Assembly: GCA_947499505.1 (NCBI GenBank)
Contig: CANMOQ010000001.1
Coordinates: 726,037-790,036, forward strand
Direction of reading: 5' to 3'
Source of the DNA: an uncultured Erythrobacter sp.
Lineage (GTDB): Bacteria; Pseudomonadota; Alphaproteobacteria; Sphingomonadales; Sphingomonadaceae
Length of the DNA stretch: 64,000 nt
Shown here: one piece after another, positions 54,850 to 63,855 of the stretch
Layout of the letters: each line of letters begins with the position of its first letter
Position numbering within the stretch: the stretch's first letter is position 1
Position numbers and translations under genes: made by a program
The notes under the pieces: generated by a model
Told to the model about the DNA's origin: nothing
The model's database searches: none
What the model saw: only the letters and a program-made list of their open reading frames with translations

Positions 54850-55980
54850 TTACGCGGCCTCGCGCGATGCATCTTCCTCAAGCCATTCGATCAGCATGCC
54901 AACGACATGGCGGAAGGATTGCTCTTGTTCCTCAAGCCGGCTTTCAATCCGGTTGATCGCTTCGCTGACCTCTGGATCCATTTCCATCGGTTGCGTGTGC
55001 GAGCCTGCCTCTTGCAACTCACCAATTGCGGCTTCCAGCTTGGAGGTGCGCTGATCGCGCTCTGCCAGCAAAGCGGCGACTTCTGGCGCAGGCACCGCGT
55101 CAATTGCCGCGTCAGCAACAGATGCAGATGCAGTCACTTGCGCGGGAATATCGCGCGCACCTTTTGAGGTGTCAGCGAGCATTTCTTCGCAAACAGCGTC
55201 AACCATCGCATTGGTCAGCTCGCTTTGCTCTTCGATCGCGCTGAGCAGCAGCATGCGATTCATGATCTGATTTACGCGGCGCGGAATGCCGTCCGTTGCC
55301 TCGTAAATGGCGCCCAGCACCTCGGCACTGATTGCCGGATTACCCTGCCACCCAACATGCTCGAGCCGGTGGTTGATATAGGCCTCCACCTCTTCCTCAT
55401 CGAGCGCTTCCAAGTGGTGCGAAGCGATGACGCGTTGGCGAAGCTGATCAAGATCAGGATGGCTGGCGACTGTGGTGCGAAACTCTGGCTGACCCAGCAG
55501 CAGGCTCTGCAGCAGCGGGTGCGAACCCAGTTGGAAATTGGACAGCATGCGCAGCTCTTCCAAAGCGCCGACGGGCAGGTTCTGACATTCATCGACGATC
55601 AAAAGACAGCGCCGCCCGGCCCGCGCTTCGTCTTGAAGGAAGCCCTCAATCGCGCCCAAAGCGCCCGCTTTGTCGCGGCCTGTGACTTCGATGCCAAAGC
55701 TTTGTGCGACCACATGGATCAGCTCTTCGCCGTCGAGTGCGCTGGTGACGACTTGGCCAACCGTTAGCGCCTCTGGGTCGATCCGCTGCATCAAATGCGC
55801 GACCAAGGTCGACTTACCTGCGCCCATCTCGCCCGTGATGACTATAAAGCCTTCGCCCTGGTTCAAGCCATAGCCGAGATAAGACAGGGCTTTCTTGTGG
55901 CTCGCGCTCTCGAAATAGAACTCGGGATCAGGGGTCAGCTGAAATGGGCGAGAATTGAAGCCGTAAAATTGTTCGTACAT
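54850..55980 (-). CDS. XrtA system-associated ATPase (ExeA/GspA-like)
   Basis: A 376-residue AAA-type ATPase from ATG 55980 (MYEQFYGFNSRPFQLTPDPEF). Walker A is ITGEMGAGKSTLVAHL (Lys56); Walker B is CLLIVDECQNLP; the sensor region has GIPRRVNQIMNRMLLLSA. The C-terminal 130 residues form a Glu-rich likely coiled coil. The family, found in exosortase A loci, may power secretion or assembly. A longer reading to 56217 overlaps the outer-membrane gene and lacks support. Confidence 0.9.
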   Translation of the reverse strand: MYEQFYGFNSRPFQLTPDPEFYFESASHKKALSYLGYGLNQGEGFIVITGEMGAGKSTLVAHLMQRIDPEALTVGQVVTSALDGEELIHVVAQSFGIEVTGRDKAGALGAIEGFLQDEARAGRRCLLIVDECQNLPVGALEELRMLSNFQLGSHPLLQSLLLGQPEFRTTVASHPDLDQLRQRVIASHHLEALDEEEVEAYINHRLEHVGWQGNPAISAEVLGAIYEATDGIPRRVNQIMNRMLLLSAIEEQSELTNAMVDAVCEEMLADTSKGARDIPAQVTASASVADAAIDAVPAPEVAALLAERDQRTSKLEAAIGELQEAGSHTQPMEMDPEVSEAINRIESRLEEQEQSFRHVVGMLIEWLEEDASREAA

Positions 55981-55996
55981 CGTCAGTGTGTCCAGA

Positions 55997-57643
55997 TCAG
56001 AAGTCGTAACGCAGGCCGAGCAGCGCCGTTGCAAAGGCGAAGTCATCAGCCGACAAATCGGAATCGAGGTAGTCCACGGCGACCGCCGCGCGGGCCGACA
56101 ACTTGCCGGTGAGCGAACGGCTGTAAGCAGCCGACGTGCCATAGCCGGTGACATTGCCGTTGATGCCGTCACCTCGGCCAAACCAATTGACGTAGCCATT
56201 GATCGCGAGGTTCGCATTGTTGCCGATTGGGCGGTTCAGCGAGCTGCGCACGTAATAGCTTTCGTCGGTCACACCGTCCGCGGCGGCCAGAATGGTGCCC
56301 GGTGCAGCAATGAAGCGGCGATTGTCATACCCAGCAGCGATCGCTGCGTTGAGGCGGCCAACTTGGCGCTGATAAGCGATTTGAGCGCCGCGGCTGCGGA
56401 AGGCGGCTGAACGGACGGAGCCGAACAGGCCAGCACAGCCTGCGCCGCTTTCCCCGCCGACACACCCACCGAAATCACCAGTGAGTGAGTTGCGAATGGC
56501 CGAGAATTCGGTTGGCAATGCCGCCAAGGAATTGGTGAGCGAACCGCCAAAGCCGCTGACCGCGTCATAGACTGAGATACTAAGCTGGCTGCGACGATCA
56601 GGCACAAAGGTGAAGTTGCCGTAATATGTTGTCGAATCGTAACGACGGCCAACGGTCGCGGCGAGCGATGTGCGGCTGCTTGGACGCCAGAGCACGCCTA
56701 CGTCCCAGATGAAGCCATCGATATCGAAGGCGAGCTGGCGCGGCGCGCTCGTGTCGGTGACCAGACGGCCATCAGAGCCGACGACGGGGTCGCCATTCAC
56801 ATCGCGCAGCGCATCGCGGCTTGAAACCTCAACATCTTCGTAGCCGACGCCGCCCACAATCGAGAGATTGCTGGTGAGCGGCACGGTTACATCGGCGCGC
56901 ACATAAGTGTCACGGACGCGTTGATCGAGGTTGGAAATGTCTTCCTGAAAGTATCCACCGCCGACGCCAATGCCTACCGGCAAAGGCTCGCCCGGGCGCG
57001 TGGCCGCGCGCAATTGCGCATTGTAGGTGACACTATCGTCGAACACATCGGCGACGGCTCCAGATGGAGTGACAATCGCGTCATTTGCTTCAAGCCGTGT
57101 GTAGCCGACACGGGCAGAACCAGTCACATCGACCGCACCAACGCGGGTTGCGAGGGTTGGTCCGACATAGCCGCTGTAGATCTGGCTTTCCGCATCGTCT
57201 TGCACCAATGGGTTGGCGGTGACCCCGCCAGAGCCATCGATCCGCGTGCGGCTAGCCAAGGCACCTGCGTCCAGCGTCAAAGAGCGCGGGATGATCGAGA
57301 GGTAGCCGCGCGCAACGCCGCTGAATGTATCAGAATCGATGCCATCGGATGCGCCGTAGCCAATGTTGCGCTCGTAGCGCAGCGACAACGAACCGCCGCT
57401 GTTGCGGCCCGTAGCGGACACATCCACGCCGGCTGCCACTTGAGTGTAGGTCAGCACATCATCGCCGGGCGTCAGCTCAGCCGAGAGGATCTGAGACACC
57501 TCAATGTATGGCTGCACAGCCACGCGCGGGCCGTCAGAGACGCCTGAATTGCCGCCATCATCCTGGGCTTGCGCCTGAGCAGGCGCAGCAGCGACGATTG
57601 CCGCCAGCCCCACCAGCAGCGCTGCTCTGAGAACCTTAATCAC
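55997..57643 (-). CDS. XrtA system outer-membrane beta-barrel protein
   Basis: About 548 residues. It begins with a signal peptide (KVLRAALLVGLAAIVAAAPAQA), then a long series of amphipathic strands, and ends ALLGLRYDF with a terminal Phe, the outer-membrane insertion signal. It matches the TIGR03016 group of exosortase loci, presumed to be a polysaccharide or accessory channel. The start is taken as GTG 57643, preceded by GGGGAAA; ATG 57664 is the alternative and overlaps the kinase gene more. Overlaps the kinase 3' end by 8 nt. Confidence 0.85.
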   Translation of the reverse strand: MIKVLRAALLVGLAAIVAAAPAQAQAQDDGGNSGVSDGPRVAVQPYIEVSQILSAELTPGDDVLTYTQVAAGVDVSATGRNSGGSLSLRYERNIGYGASDGIDSDTFSGVARGYLSIIPRSLTLDAGALASRTRIDGSGGVTANPLVQDDAESQIYSGYVGPTLATRVGAVDVTGSARVGYTRLEANDAIVTPSGAVADVFDDSVTYNAQLRAATRPGEPLPVGIGVGGGYFQEDISNLDQRVRDTYVRADVTVPLTSNLSIVGGVGYEDVEVSSRDALRDVNGDPVVGSDGRLVTDTSAPRQLAFDIDGFIWDVGVLWRPSSRTSLAATVGRRYDSTTYYGNFTFVPDRRSQLSISVYDAVSGFGGSLTNSLAALPTEFSAIRNSLTGDFGGCVGGESGAGCAGLFGSVRSAAFRSRGAQIAYQRQVGRLNAAIAAGYDNRRFIAAPGTILAAADGVTDESYYVRSSLNRPIGNNANLAINGYVNWFGRGDGINGNVTGYGTSAAYSRSLTGKLSARAAVAVDYLDSDLSADDFAFATALLGLRYDF

Positions 57644-58661
57644 GATCTTTCCCCTGCGCGCCATAATTGCCAAATTGGCGACCTGACGGGCTGAATTGTG
57701 CTGCATTGAGCAACAGCTTGATGTCGACACAGGCCGACAGCAGCTGCTGCGCATCTTCAAGCGCAGCACGGCTTGTTTCATCGGCGCGGGCGACCAGCAA
57801 AACCTGGCCAACATGCGCGGCGAGCTCGGCTGCTGCAGAGGCAGCAAGCGCGGGCGGTGTATCGAAAATGACAATCCGGTTCGGTGCGCCTTGGGTAAGG
57901 CGGGCAAGCACTTCGCCGGTCCGGGCGCTCGCCAAATATTCAGCTGCATTGGAATTGCGGCTGCCCGCAGGCAGCACGAAGAGATTGTCGATGTCTGTTT
58001 TGACCGCGAGCGTTTCTGGCTGAAGGCTTGGATCAGCCAATGCGTCCATTAGGCCCTTGCCGGGCTCGAAACCAAGGCGTGCGGGAACGCTGGGCTTGAT
58101 AACATCAGCATCCACCAGCAGCACTTCGAGATCGCGTTCAGCCGCCAAAGCAATGGCTAGGTTGACCGCGCAATAGGTCTTGCCTTCACCCGGATGCGGC
58201 GACGACACGAGAATTTGCTGCGCCTTGGATGATCCGCCAGCCCGGGCATCAGCGAGTAGCTCGCGTTTGACGATGCGGAACTCTTCGAGCAGCTCGCTAA
58301 CGCCGTCTTCTGGCACGATTAGGCCTGCATCGCGCAGGTGATCGCGCGAGATGGGTTGCGGTGCTTTGCCGAGGGCCACGGCCTGCGGGGCCGCTTTGAC
58401 TGGCTCTGCTGTAGGAACTGTCGGCAAAGGCGTTTGGACCGCCGCCTCTACCGGAGCCGCCACAGGAGCAGCAGCGCTTGGAACAGTAGGCTGCGAGGAA
58501 ACTGGACGCCGGACGCGCTTCTCACCCTCTGGCAGGCGCACAGGCGGCTTGGCCGGTGTCAAGGCATCCAGACCAAAGGTGTCGTTCGCGCGTTCAAACA
58601 GAGACGGTTTGCCGTTCATTTTGGTCGCCCCCTCGCGTGAAATCTTGCTGTGCTCTGTCAT
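57636..58661 (-). CDS. XrtA-associated tyrosine autokinase (CpsD/CapB-like)
   Basis: A 341-residue BY-kinase cytoplasmic domain that should pair with the chain-length protein gene upstream. Walker A is VSSPHPGEGKTYCAV (Lys161) and Walker A' is VLLVDADVIKP; FDTPPALAASAAAEL follows. Residues 40-105 are a Pro/Ala-rich linker. The C-terminal tail that usually holds a tyrosine cluster has only one Tyr (FGNYGAQ). Start ATG 58661 is favoured by GGGCCTGAG and spacing of 10 bp after the preceding stop. Confidence 0.9.
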   Translation of the reverse strand: MTEHSKISREGATKMNGKPSLFERANDTFGLDALTPAKPPVRLPEGEKRVRRPVSSQPTVPSAAAPVAAPVEAAVQTPLPTVPTAEPVKAAPQAVALGKAPQPISRDHLRDAGLIVPEDGVSELLEEFRIVKRELLADARAGGSSKAQQILVSSPHPGEGKTYCAVNLAIALAAERDLEVLLVDADVIKPSVPARLGFEPGKGLMDALADPSLQPETLAVKTDIDNLFVLPAGSRNSNAAEYLASARTGEVLARLTQGAPNRIVIFDTPPALAASAAAELAAHVGQVLLVARADETSRAALEDAQQLLSACVDIKLLLNAAQFSPSGRQFGNYGAQGKDRD

Positions 58662-58671
58662 CTCAGGCCCC

Positions 58672-60192
58672 TCACGCGACCGCGCCGACTGAGACAAATT
58701 CAATGCCCAGCAGAATTATGAACACACCGAACAACCCTGCGGTTGCCCCAGCAAATTGTTTGAACCGTTTCGCACGCAGCTCTTTTGCCGCCTCGGACAC
58801 GGTCATCGAGATCGAGCCGATCACAGGCAGATCGAGCGCGCGCTCCAGCTTCTTTGGCGTTGCGAAGGTTGAGCGCAACTGGCTGAGCGCGTAGGCCGCC
58901 CCTGCCCCTGATGCGAGACCGACAAACAACACACCAAGTAGCAGCAGTGGACGATTGGGTGCAGCGGGGCCTTGCGGCACCACCGGCGGATCGGTCAGCT
59001 GGAATTTGAACTGACTGGTGTTATCTTCCACCTCGCCGCGCGTGCGCAGCTCTTCGCGGTCTTGCAGCAGCTTTTCGTAATTCTGCTGCAGCACTTCATA
59101 ATCACGGCTGATACGATTGGCTTCCGCAGCCACCTCGGGCTCAGCAGCCTGGCTGCCCATCAGGGCGGCTATATCTGATTGGATCGCTGCCCGCCGGGAT
59201 TGCAGCGATTCGACGCTGGCTTGCCGGTCTGCGCGGATCGAGATCAGCGAAGTGTAGGCTGGGTTTGGCGTGCCGCGACCGGCGTTCGGCCCCTCGGCCG
59301 CAACTTGGCGCGTCAGAATTTGCACTTGGCGAGTGGTGGCCACCACATCAGGGTGCTCATCGGTTAGCCCGCGCGAACGCAGCTCCGCCAATTGAGCCTG
59401 CGCGCCAGCCAGAGCAGAACGAGGACCGCCAGTGCCGGGCGTGTCGATGGTGCGCGGCGTCCCCGCCAATTGCCCGTTGATCGCGGCGAGAGCGCTTTCA
59501 GCAGCGGCGAGATCAGCTTCGATCCCGCGCGCCTCTGTCCGTGCCTGTTGAAGACGGGTGACAAGCGTACCTGACCCCCCGATCAGATCAGGATATTGCG
59601 CTTCAAAGGCAAGGCGGCGCTGTTCAGCCGCTTCAAGCTCGCGTTTCCGCTCTTCCAACTGTTCATCGATCTGAGTGACGGCGCCAGAAACCTGTGCCCG
59701 GCTGCCAGCGACATGTTCATCACGCAGAATGTCGATAAGCTTCTGGACCACGTCACGCGCCAGAACGGCGTTTTCAGCGTCGGACAGATCGCCTTTGCCT
59801 ACGGTTGCGGTGATTTCGAACAGATTGTCCTGTTCGCTGGTAACCGTCACCTTCTCATCAAGGTTCTTGATTTCGGTTTCAAGCGCAGAGCGTTCTGTGA
59901 TGTTCTCGCCCAAACGCGTTGATTTGATGACCTTTTCAAGGTTCACCGCACTGGCAAGCGTTTGCCGAACGCGGCGGATTTCCTCACGGCCATCACCGGC
60001 AATGCCCAATTGTTCGGACAGCACATCGTCGACATCGACATAGATGCGCGCCTTCGCCTCATAGGAATTGGGGATCATCGCGACCACCAACCACCCGAGC
60101 AGGCACACGCCCCAGGCGACGGCAAGCGCCAGCCACCGGCGATGCCAGACCGAGTAAAGCGCTGTGCGCAGTTCTTCAAAAATCTCGCTCAT
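58672..60192 (-). CDS. XrtA system polysaccharide chain-length determinant (Wzz/BY-kinase membrane partner)
   Basis: A 506-residue inner-membrane protein. Two transmembrane segments flank a long periplasmic part: residues 15-40 (RRWLALAVAWGVCLLGWLVVAMI) and near 410-430. The middle is coiled coil (QLEERKRELEAAEQRRLAFEAQYP and onward). A further hydrophobic segment lies near the C terminus. Matches the TIGR03007 group. It sets polymer length and activates the tyrosine kinase encoded 10 bp downstream. Confidence 0.92.
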   Translation of the reverse strand: MSEIFEELRTALYSVWHRRWLALAVAWGVCLLGWLVVAMIPNSYEAKARIYVDVDDVLSEQLGIAGDGREEIRRVRQTLASAVNLEKVIKSTRLGENITERSALETEIKNLDEKVTVTSEQDNLFEITATVGKGDLSDAENAVLARDVVQKLIDILRDEHVAGSRAQVSGAVTQIDEQLEERKRELEAAEQRRLAFEAQYPDLIGGSGTLVTRLQQARTEARGIEADLAAAESALAAINGQLAGTPRTIDTPGTGGPRSALAGAQAQLAELRSRGLTDEHPDVVATTRQVQILTRQVAAEGPNAGRGTPNPAYTSLISIRADRQASVESLQSRRAAIQSDIAALMGSQAAEPEVAAEANRISRDYEVLQQNYEKLLQDREELRTRGEVEDNTSQFKFQLTDPPVVPQGPAAPNRPLLLLGVLFVGLASGAGAAYALSQLRSTFATPKKLERALDLPVIGSISMTVSEAAKELRAKRFKQFAGATAGLFGVFIILLGIEFVSVGAVA

Positions 60193-60207
60193 TCGCGGCG
60201 CGGGTCC

Positions 60208-60849
60208 TTAAAAGGTGCTCTCAGGAATGATGATCACATCGCCCGGGCTAAGCGTTACGTTCGCGGCACTGTCGCCCTTCTTCAGCAAATCCTTGAGGCG
60301 CAGACGGTATTCAACCTGTTCGCCGCTCTCGCGGTCCAAGCGGATCAGCTTTGCCCGGTTGCCAGCGGCAAATTCGCTCAAACCGCCCACAGCGATCATC
60401 GCGTCAAGCACGGTCATATTGGCCCGGTAAGGCAAAGATGCTGGCTGCTCGGTTGAGCCAACAATGCGGATTTGCTGGTTAAACGTGCCGGAGAACTCAT
60501 TGACGATCACAGAGACAATCGGCTGCTCAATATATTGAGCGAGTTGATCGCGGATATCGTTCTGCAATTCGGTCGCGGTTTTGCCTACGGCAGGAAGGTC
60601 GCGCACCAGCGGGATCGTAATCCGGCCATCAGGGCGAACCTGAATTTCCTCCGCGCTAAGCTCTGGATTGCGCCAAACGTGGATGGTGATCTGGTCAAGC
60701 GGACCAATCACATATTCTTCGCTCGGCCCCTCTTCAGCCGTTGCAAAGCTAGCTGGGGGCAGTTCTTGCCCCGCACCGCCGCAAGCGGCGAGCAGCGAAA
60801 GTGCAACAGCAGATCCCAGTATACGGGAAAGCGAAAAAGAGGTCTTCAT
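60208..60849 (-). CDS. XrtA system exopolysaccharide export lipoprotein (Wza-like)
   Basis: A 213-residue outer-membrane lipoprotein with lipobox LLAACGG (Cys23). The Poly_export domain starts at EYVIGPLDQITIHVWRNPELS and includes VRPDGRITIPLVRDLPAVGKTA; a SLBB domain with VVGSTEQPASLPYRANMTVLDAMIAVGGLSEFA follows. It would form the outer-membrane channel of the exopolysaccharide machine. First gene of the ten-gene unit, downstream of a terminator. Confidence 0.92.
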   Translation of the reverse strand: MKTSFSLSRILGSAVALSLLAACGGAGQELPPASFATAEEGPSEEYVIGPLDQITIHVWRNPELSAEEIQVRPDGRITIPLVRDLPAVGKTATELQNDIRDQLAQYIEQPIVSVIVNEFSGTFNQQIRIVGSTEQPASLPYRANMTVLDAMIAVGGLSEFAAGNRAKLIRLDRESGEQVEYRLRLKDLLKKGDSAANVTLSPGDVIIIPESTF

Positions 60850-60990
60850 TGATACGTATCCTTGCCTAGGTCGGCGGGGTCAGCATCAGCTACAGGAGCG
60901 ACCTGCGGCACTGGGCCCGCGAATGACCCGAACTCTCTCGCTCATATTGGTGAACATTGTGTTAGTAATAACGCCTGTTTTGGCCCCCTA

Positions 60991-61003
60991 TCCCGTTTCG
61001 GGA
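60991..61003. other. Small palindrome in the 203-bp gap before the export gene
   Basis: TCCCG-TTT-CGGGA is a perfect short inverted repeat between the terminator and the export gene. It may be part of a promoter or operator for the export operon; nothing else stands out in this gap. Confidence 0.3.
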
Positions 61004-61015
61004 CAGCGACTTGGC

Positions 61016-61041
61016 AAACTCTAAACGCGCACAATTGCGCG
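61016..61041 (-). terminator. Terminator after the decarboxylase gene
   Basis: On the minus strand CGCGCA-ATTG-TGCGCG (61041-61026) is a GC-rich hairpin followed by TTTAGAGTTT. It lies 12 bp after the decarboxylase stop and separates the ligase-decarboxylase pair from the export operon. Confidence 0.6.
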
Positions 61042-61052
61042 GGTTTGAGCGT

Positions 61053-62297
61053 TTAAACGAGCATTTCCGCCGCAGGGCCGTGGCCCAGGAACGCGCTGGG
61101 GCTAGCGCTCGCTCCATATGCCCCGGCACAAAAGACCGCGACCAGATCGCCAACATCGGCGCGTGGCAGGCCCGCTTTGTCGGCCAAACGGTCTAGCGGG
61201 GTGCACAGGCAGCCGACCACATTGACCACATCGTCCACTGGCGCGTCATATCGATTGGCGATGGCTACGGGATAGTTCCGGCGCACAACCGTGCCGAAAT
61301 TACCGGATGCGGCGAGTTGGTGATGCAATCCGCCATCGGTGACCAGATAGGTCGTGCCGTGGCTGACCTTCCGATCGATCACCCGCGTTAGGTAAACGCC
61401 TGCTTCGCCAACAAGATAGCGGCCGAGCTCAAGACACAGCTCTGTGTTCTCAAGAGGCACTGGCAGATTTGCCATATGCTCGTTCAGAGCAGCACCAACT
61501 GCTGCCAAGTCCAATGCCTCATCATTGGGGAAATAGGGAATCCCAAATCCGCCGCCCATATTGAGTTTTGGCAGCAGTTCGCCGATCTCGTCAGACAATT
61601 TTGCAGCTAAATTCAGCACATTGGTCTGCGCTTCTATGATTGCCTGGGCGCTCAAGGCCTGGCTGCCTGTGAAGATATGCAGACCGCGCCATTCAGCGCC
61701 CGCGTCGATCACTTCACGCGCCAAATCGGGCACCTTGTCTGCATCCACGCCAAATTGCTTCGCGCCGCCGCCCATCTTCATGCCGGAGCCTTTAAGCTCG
61801 AAATCTGGGTTCACACGCAGGGCCATGCGCGGGGCCTTGCCCAGCTTTTCGCCGATTGCGAGCGAGCGGCGTGCTTCGCCTTCAGATTCGCAATTAAGAG
61901 TAACGCCCGCAGAAATCGCTGCTTCCAACTCATCATCGCGTTTGCCTGGCCCTGCAAAGCTGACGCGCGCCGGATCAATTCCGGCCGCATTGGTCATGGT
62001 AAGCTCGCCGGAGGAGGCGATGTCGAACCCATCGACGAGCCTCTCCATGTGGACGATCACAGGCGCATAGGGATTGGCTTTGACTGCATAATTGATCCCG
62101 ATACGCGGCGGCAGCGCAGCACGCAGCTCTGCGACACGAGCATCAAGGCGATCCTTCGAATAGACGAACAAAGGGGTCTTGCCTGCCTGATCCGTCCATT
62201 CGCTTGCCCGCTTACCACCGATGGCGAGTTCGCCATCAAGCGTCTCAAACCCAGCGGGGATTGGTCCCAAAGCCTTGGTTTTATCCAGTGATATCAT
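61053..62297 (-). CDS. PLP-dependent decarboxylase, exosortase A system-associated
   Basis: A 414-residue fold-type III (ornithine/diaminopimelate decarboxylase-like) enzyme. The PLP lysine is in GINYAVKANPYAP, and the glycine-rich phosphate site in LNMGGGFGIPYFP; VNVVGCLCTPLDRLAD near the C terminus supplies active-site residues. It matches TIGR03099, found next to the acyl-CoA ligase in exosortase A loci. The substrate is unknown; it may provide an amine for polymer decoration. Start overlaps the ligase stop by four bases. Confidence 0.92.
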   Translation of the reverse strand: MISLDKTKALGPIPAGFETLDGELAIGGKRASEWTDQAGKTPLFVYSKDRLDARVAELRAALPPRIGINYAVKANPYAPVIVHMERLVDGFDIASSGELTMTNAAGIDPARVSFAGPGKRDDELEAAISAGVTLNCESEGEARRSLAIGEKLGKAPRMALRVNPDFELKGSGMKMGGGAKQFGVDADKVPDLAREVIDAGAEWRGLHIFTGSQALSAQAIIEAQTNVLNLAAKLSDEIGELLPKLNMGGGFGIPYFPNDEALDLAAVGAALNEHMANLPVPLENTELCLELGRYLVGEAGVYLTRVIDRKVSHGTTYLVTDGGLHHQLAASGNFGTVVRRNYPVAIANRYDAPVDDVVNVVGCLCTPLDRLADKAGLPRADVGDLVAVFCAGAYGASASPSAFLGHGPAAEMLV

Positions 62298-63829
62298 TGG
62301 TTTAGCTCCCTTAGGAGAGCCGTGCGATCAATCTTCCCATTGGGGTTGAGTGGCATCGCGTCGCGCCAATGGATCGCTTGAGGTTGCATAAAATTGGGAA
62401 GGTCCCGCTTGAGCGTCTTGACCAGGTCTTTGTCGGCCGCCTCGCTTTCCGCACCGCGCACCACGAGATGCACCGCATGGCCAAGGCGCGCGTCTGGAAG
62501 ACCCAGCGCAACCGCCTCTTGCACTTGTTCGCAGGCAATTGCGGCTTCTTCGATCTCTGCGGGACTGATCCGATTGCCCGCGCTCTTGATCATCGCATCA
62601 CGGCGACCGACGAAATAGAGCAGGCCATCTTCTTCACGGCGGACCCGGTCGCCCGAGAAGACCGCCGTCCCGCCAAAGCGCGATTGGCGCGGTGCAGGCT
62701 TGAACCGCTGCGCGGTGCGTTCCGGGTCTTGCCAATAGCCCTGCGCGACCAGCGGTCCGCAGTGAACGAGCTCGCCTTCCTCGCCGGGCTCCGCCACTTC
62801 ATCCTCGTTATTAATGACAAGAATTTCCGCGAAAGGAATCGCTTTACCCATTGAGGTTGGGTGCAAATCAACCAGTGACGGATCGAGATAAGTAGAGCGA
62901 AACGCCTCTGTGAGGCCGTACATCGGATAAAGGTCCGCATCGGGGAATATTCGCCGCAGATCACTAACCAGCTCAGTGGTCAGCGCGCCGCCGCTATTGG
63001 TCATTCGCCGTATGGAAGCAGTCGCCTCTGGTGTCCATTCGAGCTCGGTCAGCTGCACCCACAATGGAGGCACTGCGGCCAAGGTGGTGATCTGATGCTT
63101 GGCGCAGGCCTTCATCACATCGCGCGGAAAAAGAAAATCGAGCGGGACAATGCTGCCACCCGCGTACCACGTCGAAAGCAATTGGTTCTGCCCATAATCA
63201 AAGCTCAGCGGAAGGACAGACAGGGTTACGTCACCACCTGCCATCCTAAGGTAATCCGCGACACTGACCGCGCCAAGCCACAGGTTCGCATGGCTCAGCA
63301 CCACGCCCTTGGGCCGTCCGGTGGAGCCGCTGGTATAGAGAATAGCAGCCAGCTCCTCCGGATCCGCACTGGAAGGACCAATCGGTGTGTCATGCTCGGT
63401 GGCCGCCGATAACGCCTCATCTTCCTCCATTGCGCCGCAGGAACCCGGCACATCACCGTCTTCGAGCGATTTTATCCGCGCAGCGTTCGCAATCAGCAGG
63501 CTGGCCCCGCTATCCGCCAAGATATGCGCTGCCTGCGCCCGTTTCAGCAGTGGATTGATCGGCACATGCACCAGGCCCGCCCTCGCCGCCGCCAAAGGCA
63601 GCAGGCAAGTTAGCTCGCCTTTCGCCGCCCAGCTTGCAACCCGCGCGCCTTTCTCTGGCACAACGCCCTGAAGCCAGCCCGCGAGAACAGCGACACGCTG
63701 TCTTAACTCCTCATGGTTAAACGTCCGGTCACGAAGCACCAGAGCAGGCGCATCTGCGCGACCACATTCCACGCCGCGCTCGGCGATGTGGTCGAGCGGT
63801 TTGGCTGTCTCATCTAGGGTGCTTGGCAT
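62294..63829 (-). CDS. Acyl-CoA ligase (AMP-forming), exosortase A system-associated
   Basis: A 511-residue adenylate-forming enzyme. The ATP loop is ILYTSGSTGRPKGVVLSH; later motifs are YPMYGLTEAFRSTYL, FSGDRVRREEDGLLYFVGRRD, and the catalytic lysine in PLNPNGKIDR near the C terminus. Matches TIGR03098. It likely activates a carboxylic acid, perhaps for the polymer or a carrier. In related loci a carrier protein gene is nearby; none was seen in this window. Divergent from the partial gene starting at 63856. Confidence 0.92.
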   Translation of the reverse strand: MPSTLDETAKPLDHIAERGVECGRADAPALVLRDRTFNHEELRQRVAVLAGWLQGVVPEKGARVASWAAKGELTCLLPLAAARAGLVHVPINPLLKRAQAAHILADSGASLLIANAARIKSLEDGDVPGSCGAMEEDEALSAATEHDTPIGPSSADPEELAAILYTSGSTGRPKGVVLSHANLWLGAVSVADYLRMAGGDVTLSVLPLSFDYGQNQLLSTWYAGGSIVPLDFLFPRDVMKACAKHQITTLAAVPPLWVQLTELEWTPEATASIRRMTNSGGALTTELVSDLRRIFPDADLYPMYGLTEAFRSTYLDPSLVDLHPTSMGKAIPFAEILVINNEDEVAEPGEEGELVHCGPLVAQGYWQDPERTAQRFKPAPRQSRFGGTAVFSGDRVRREEDGLLYFVGRRDAMIKSAGNRISPAEIEEAAIACEQVQEAVALGLPDARLGHAVHLVVRGAESEAADKDLVKTLKRDLPNFMQPQAIHWRDAMPLNPNGKIDRTALLRELNQ

Positions 63830-63855
63830 GACAGTTTCCGAAGAGGCACGATCGA

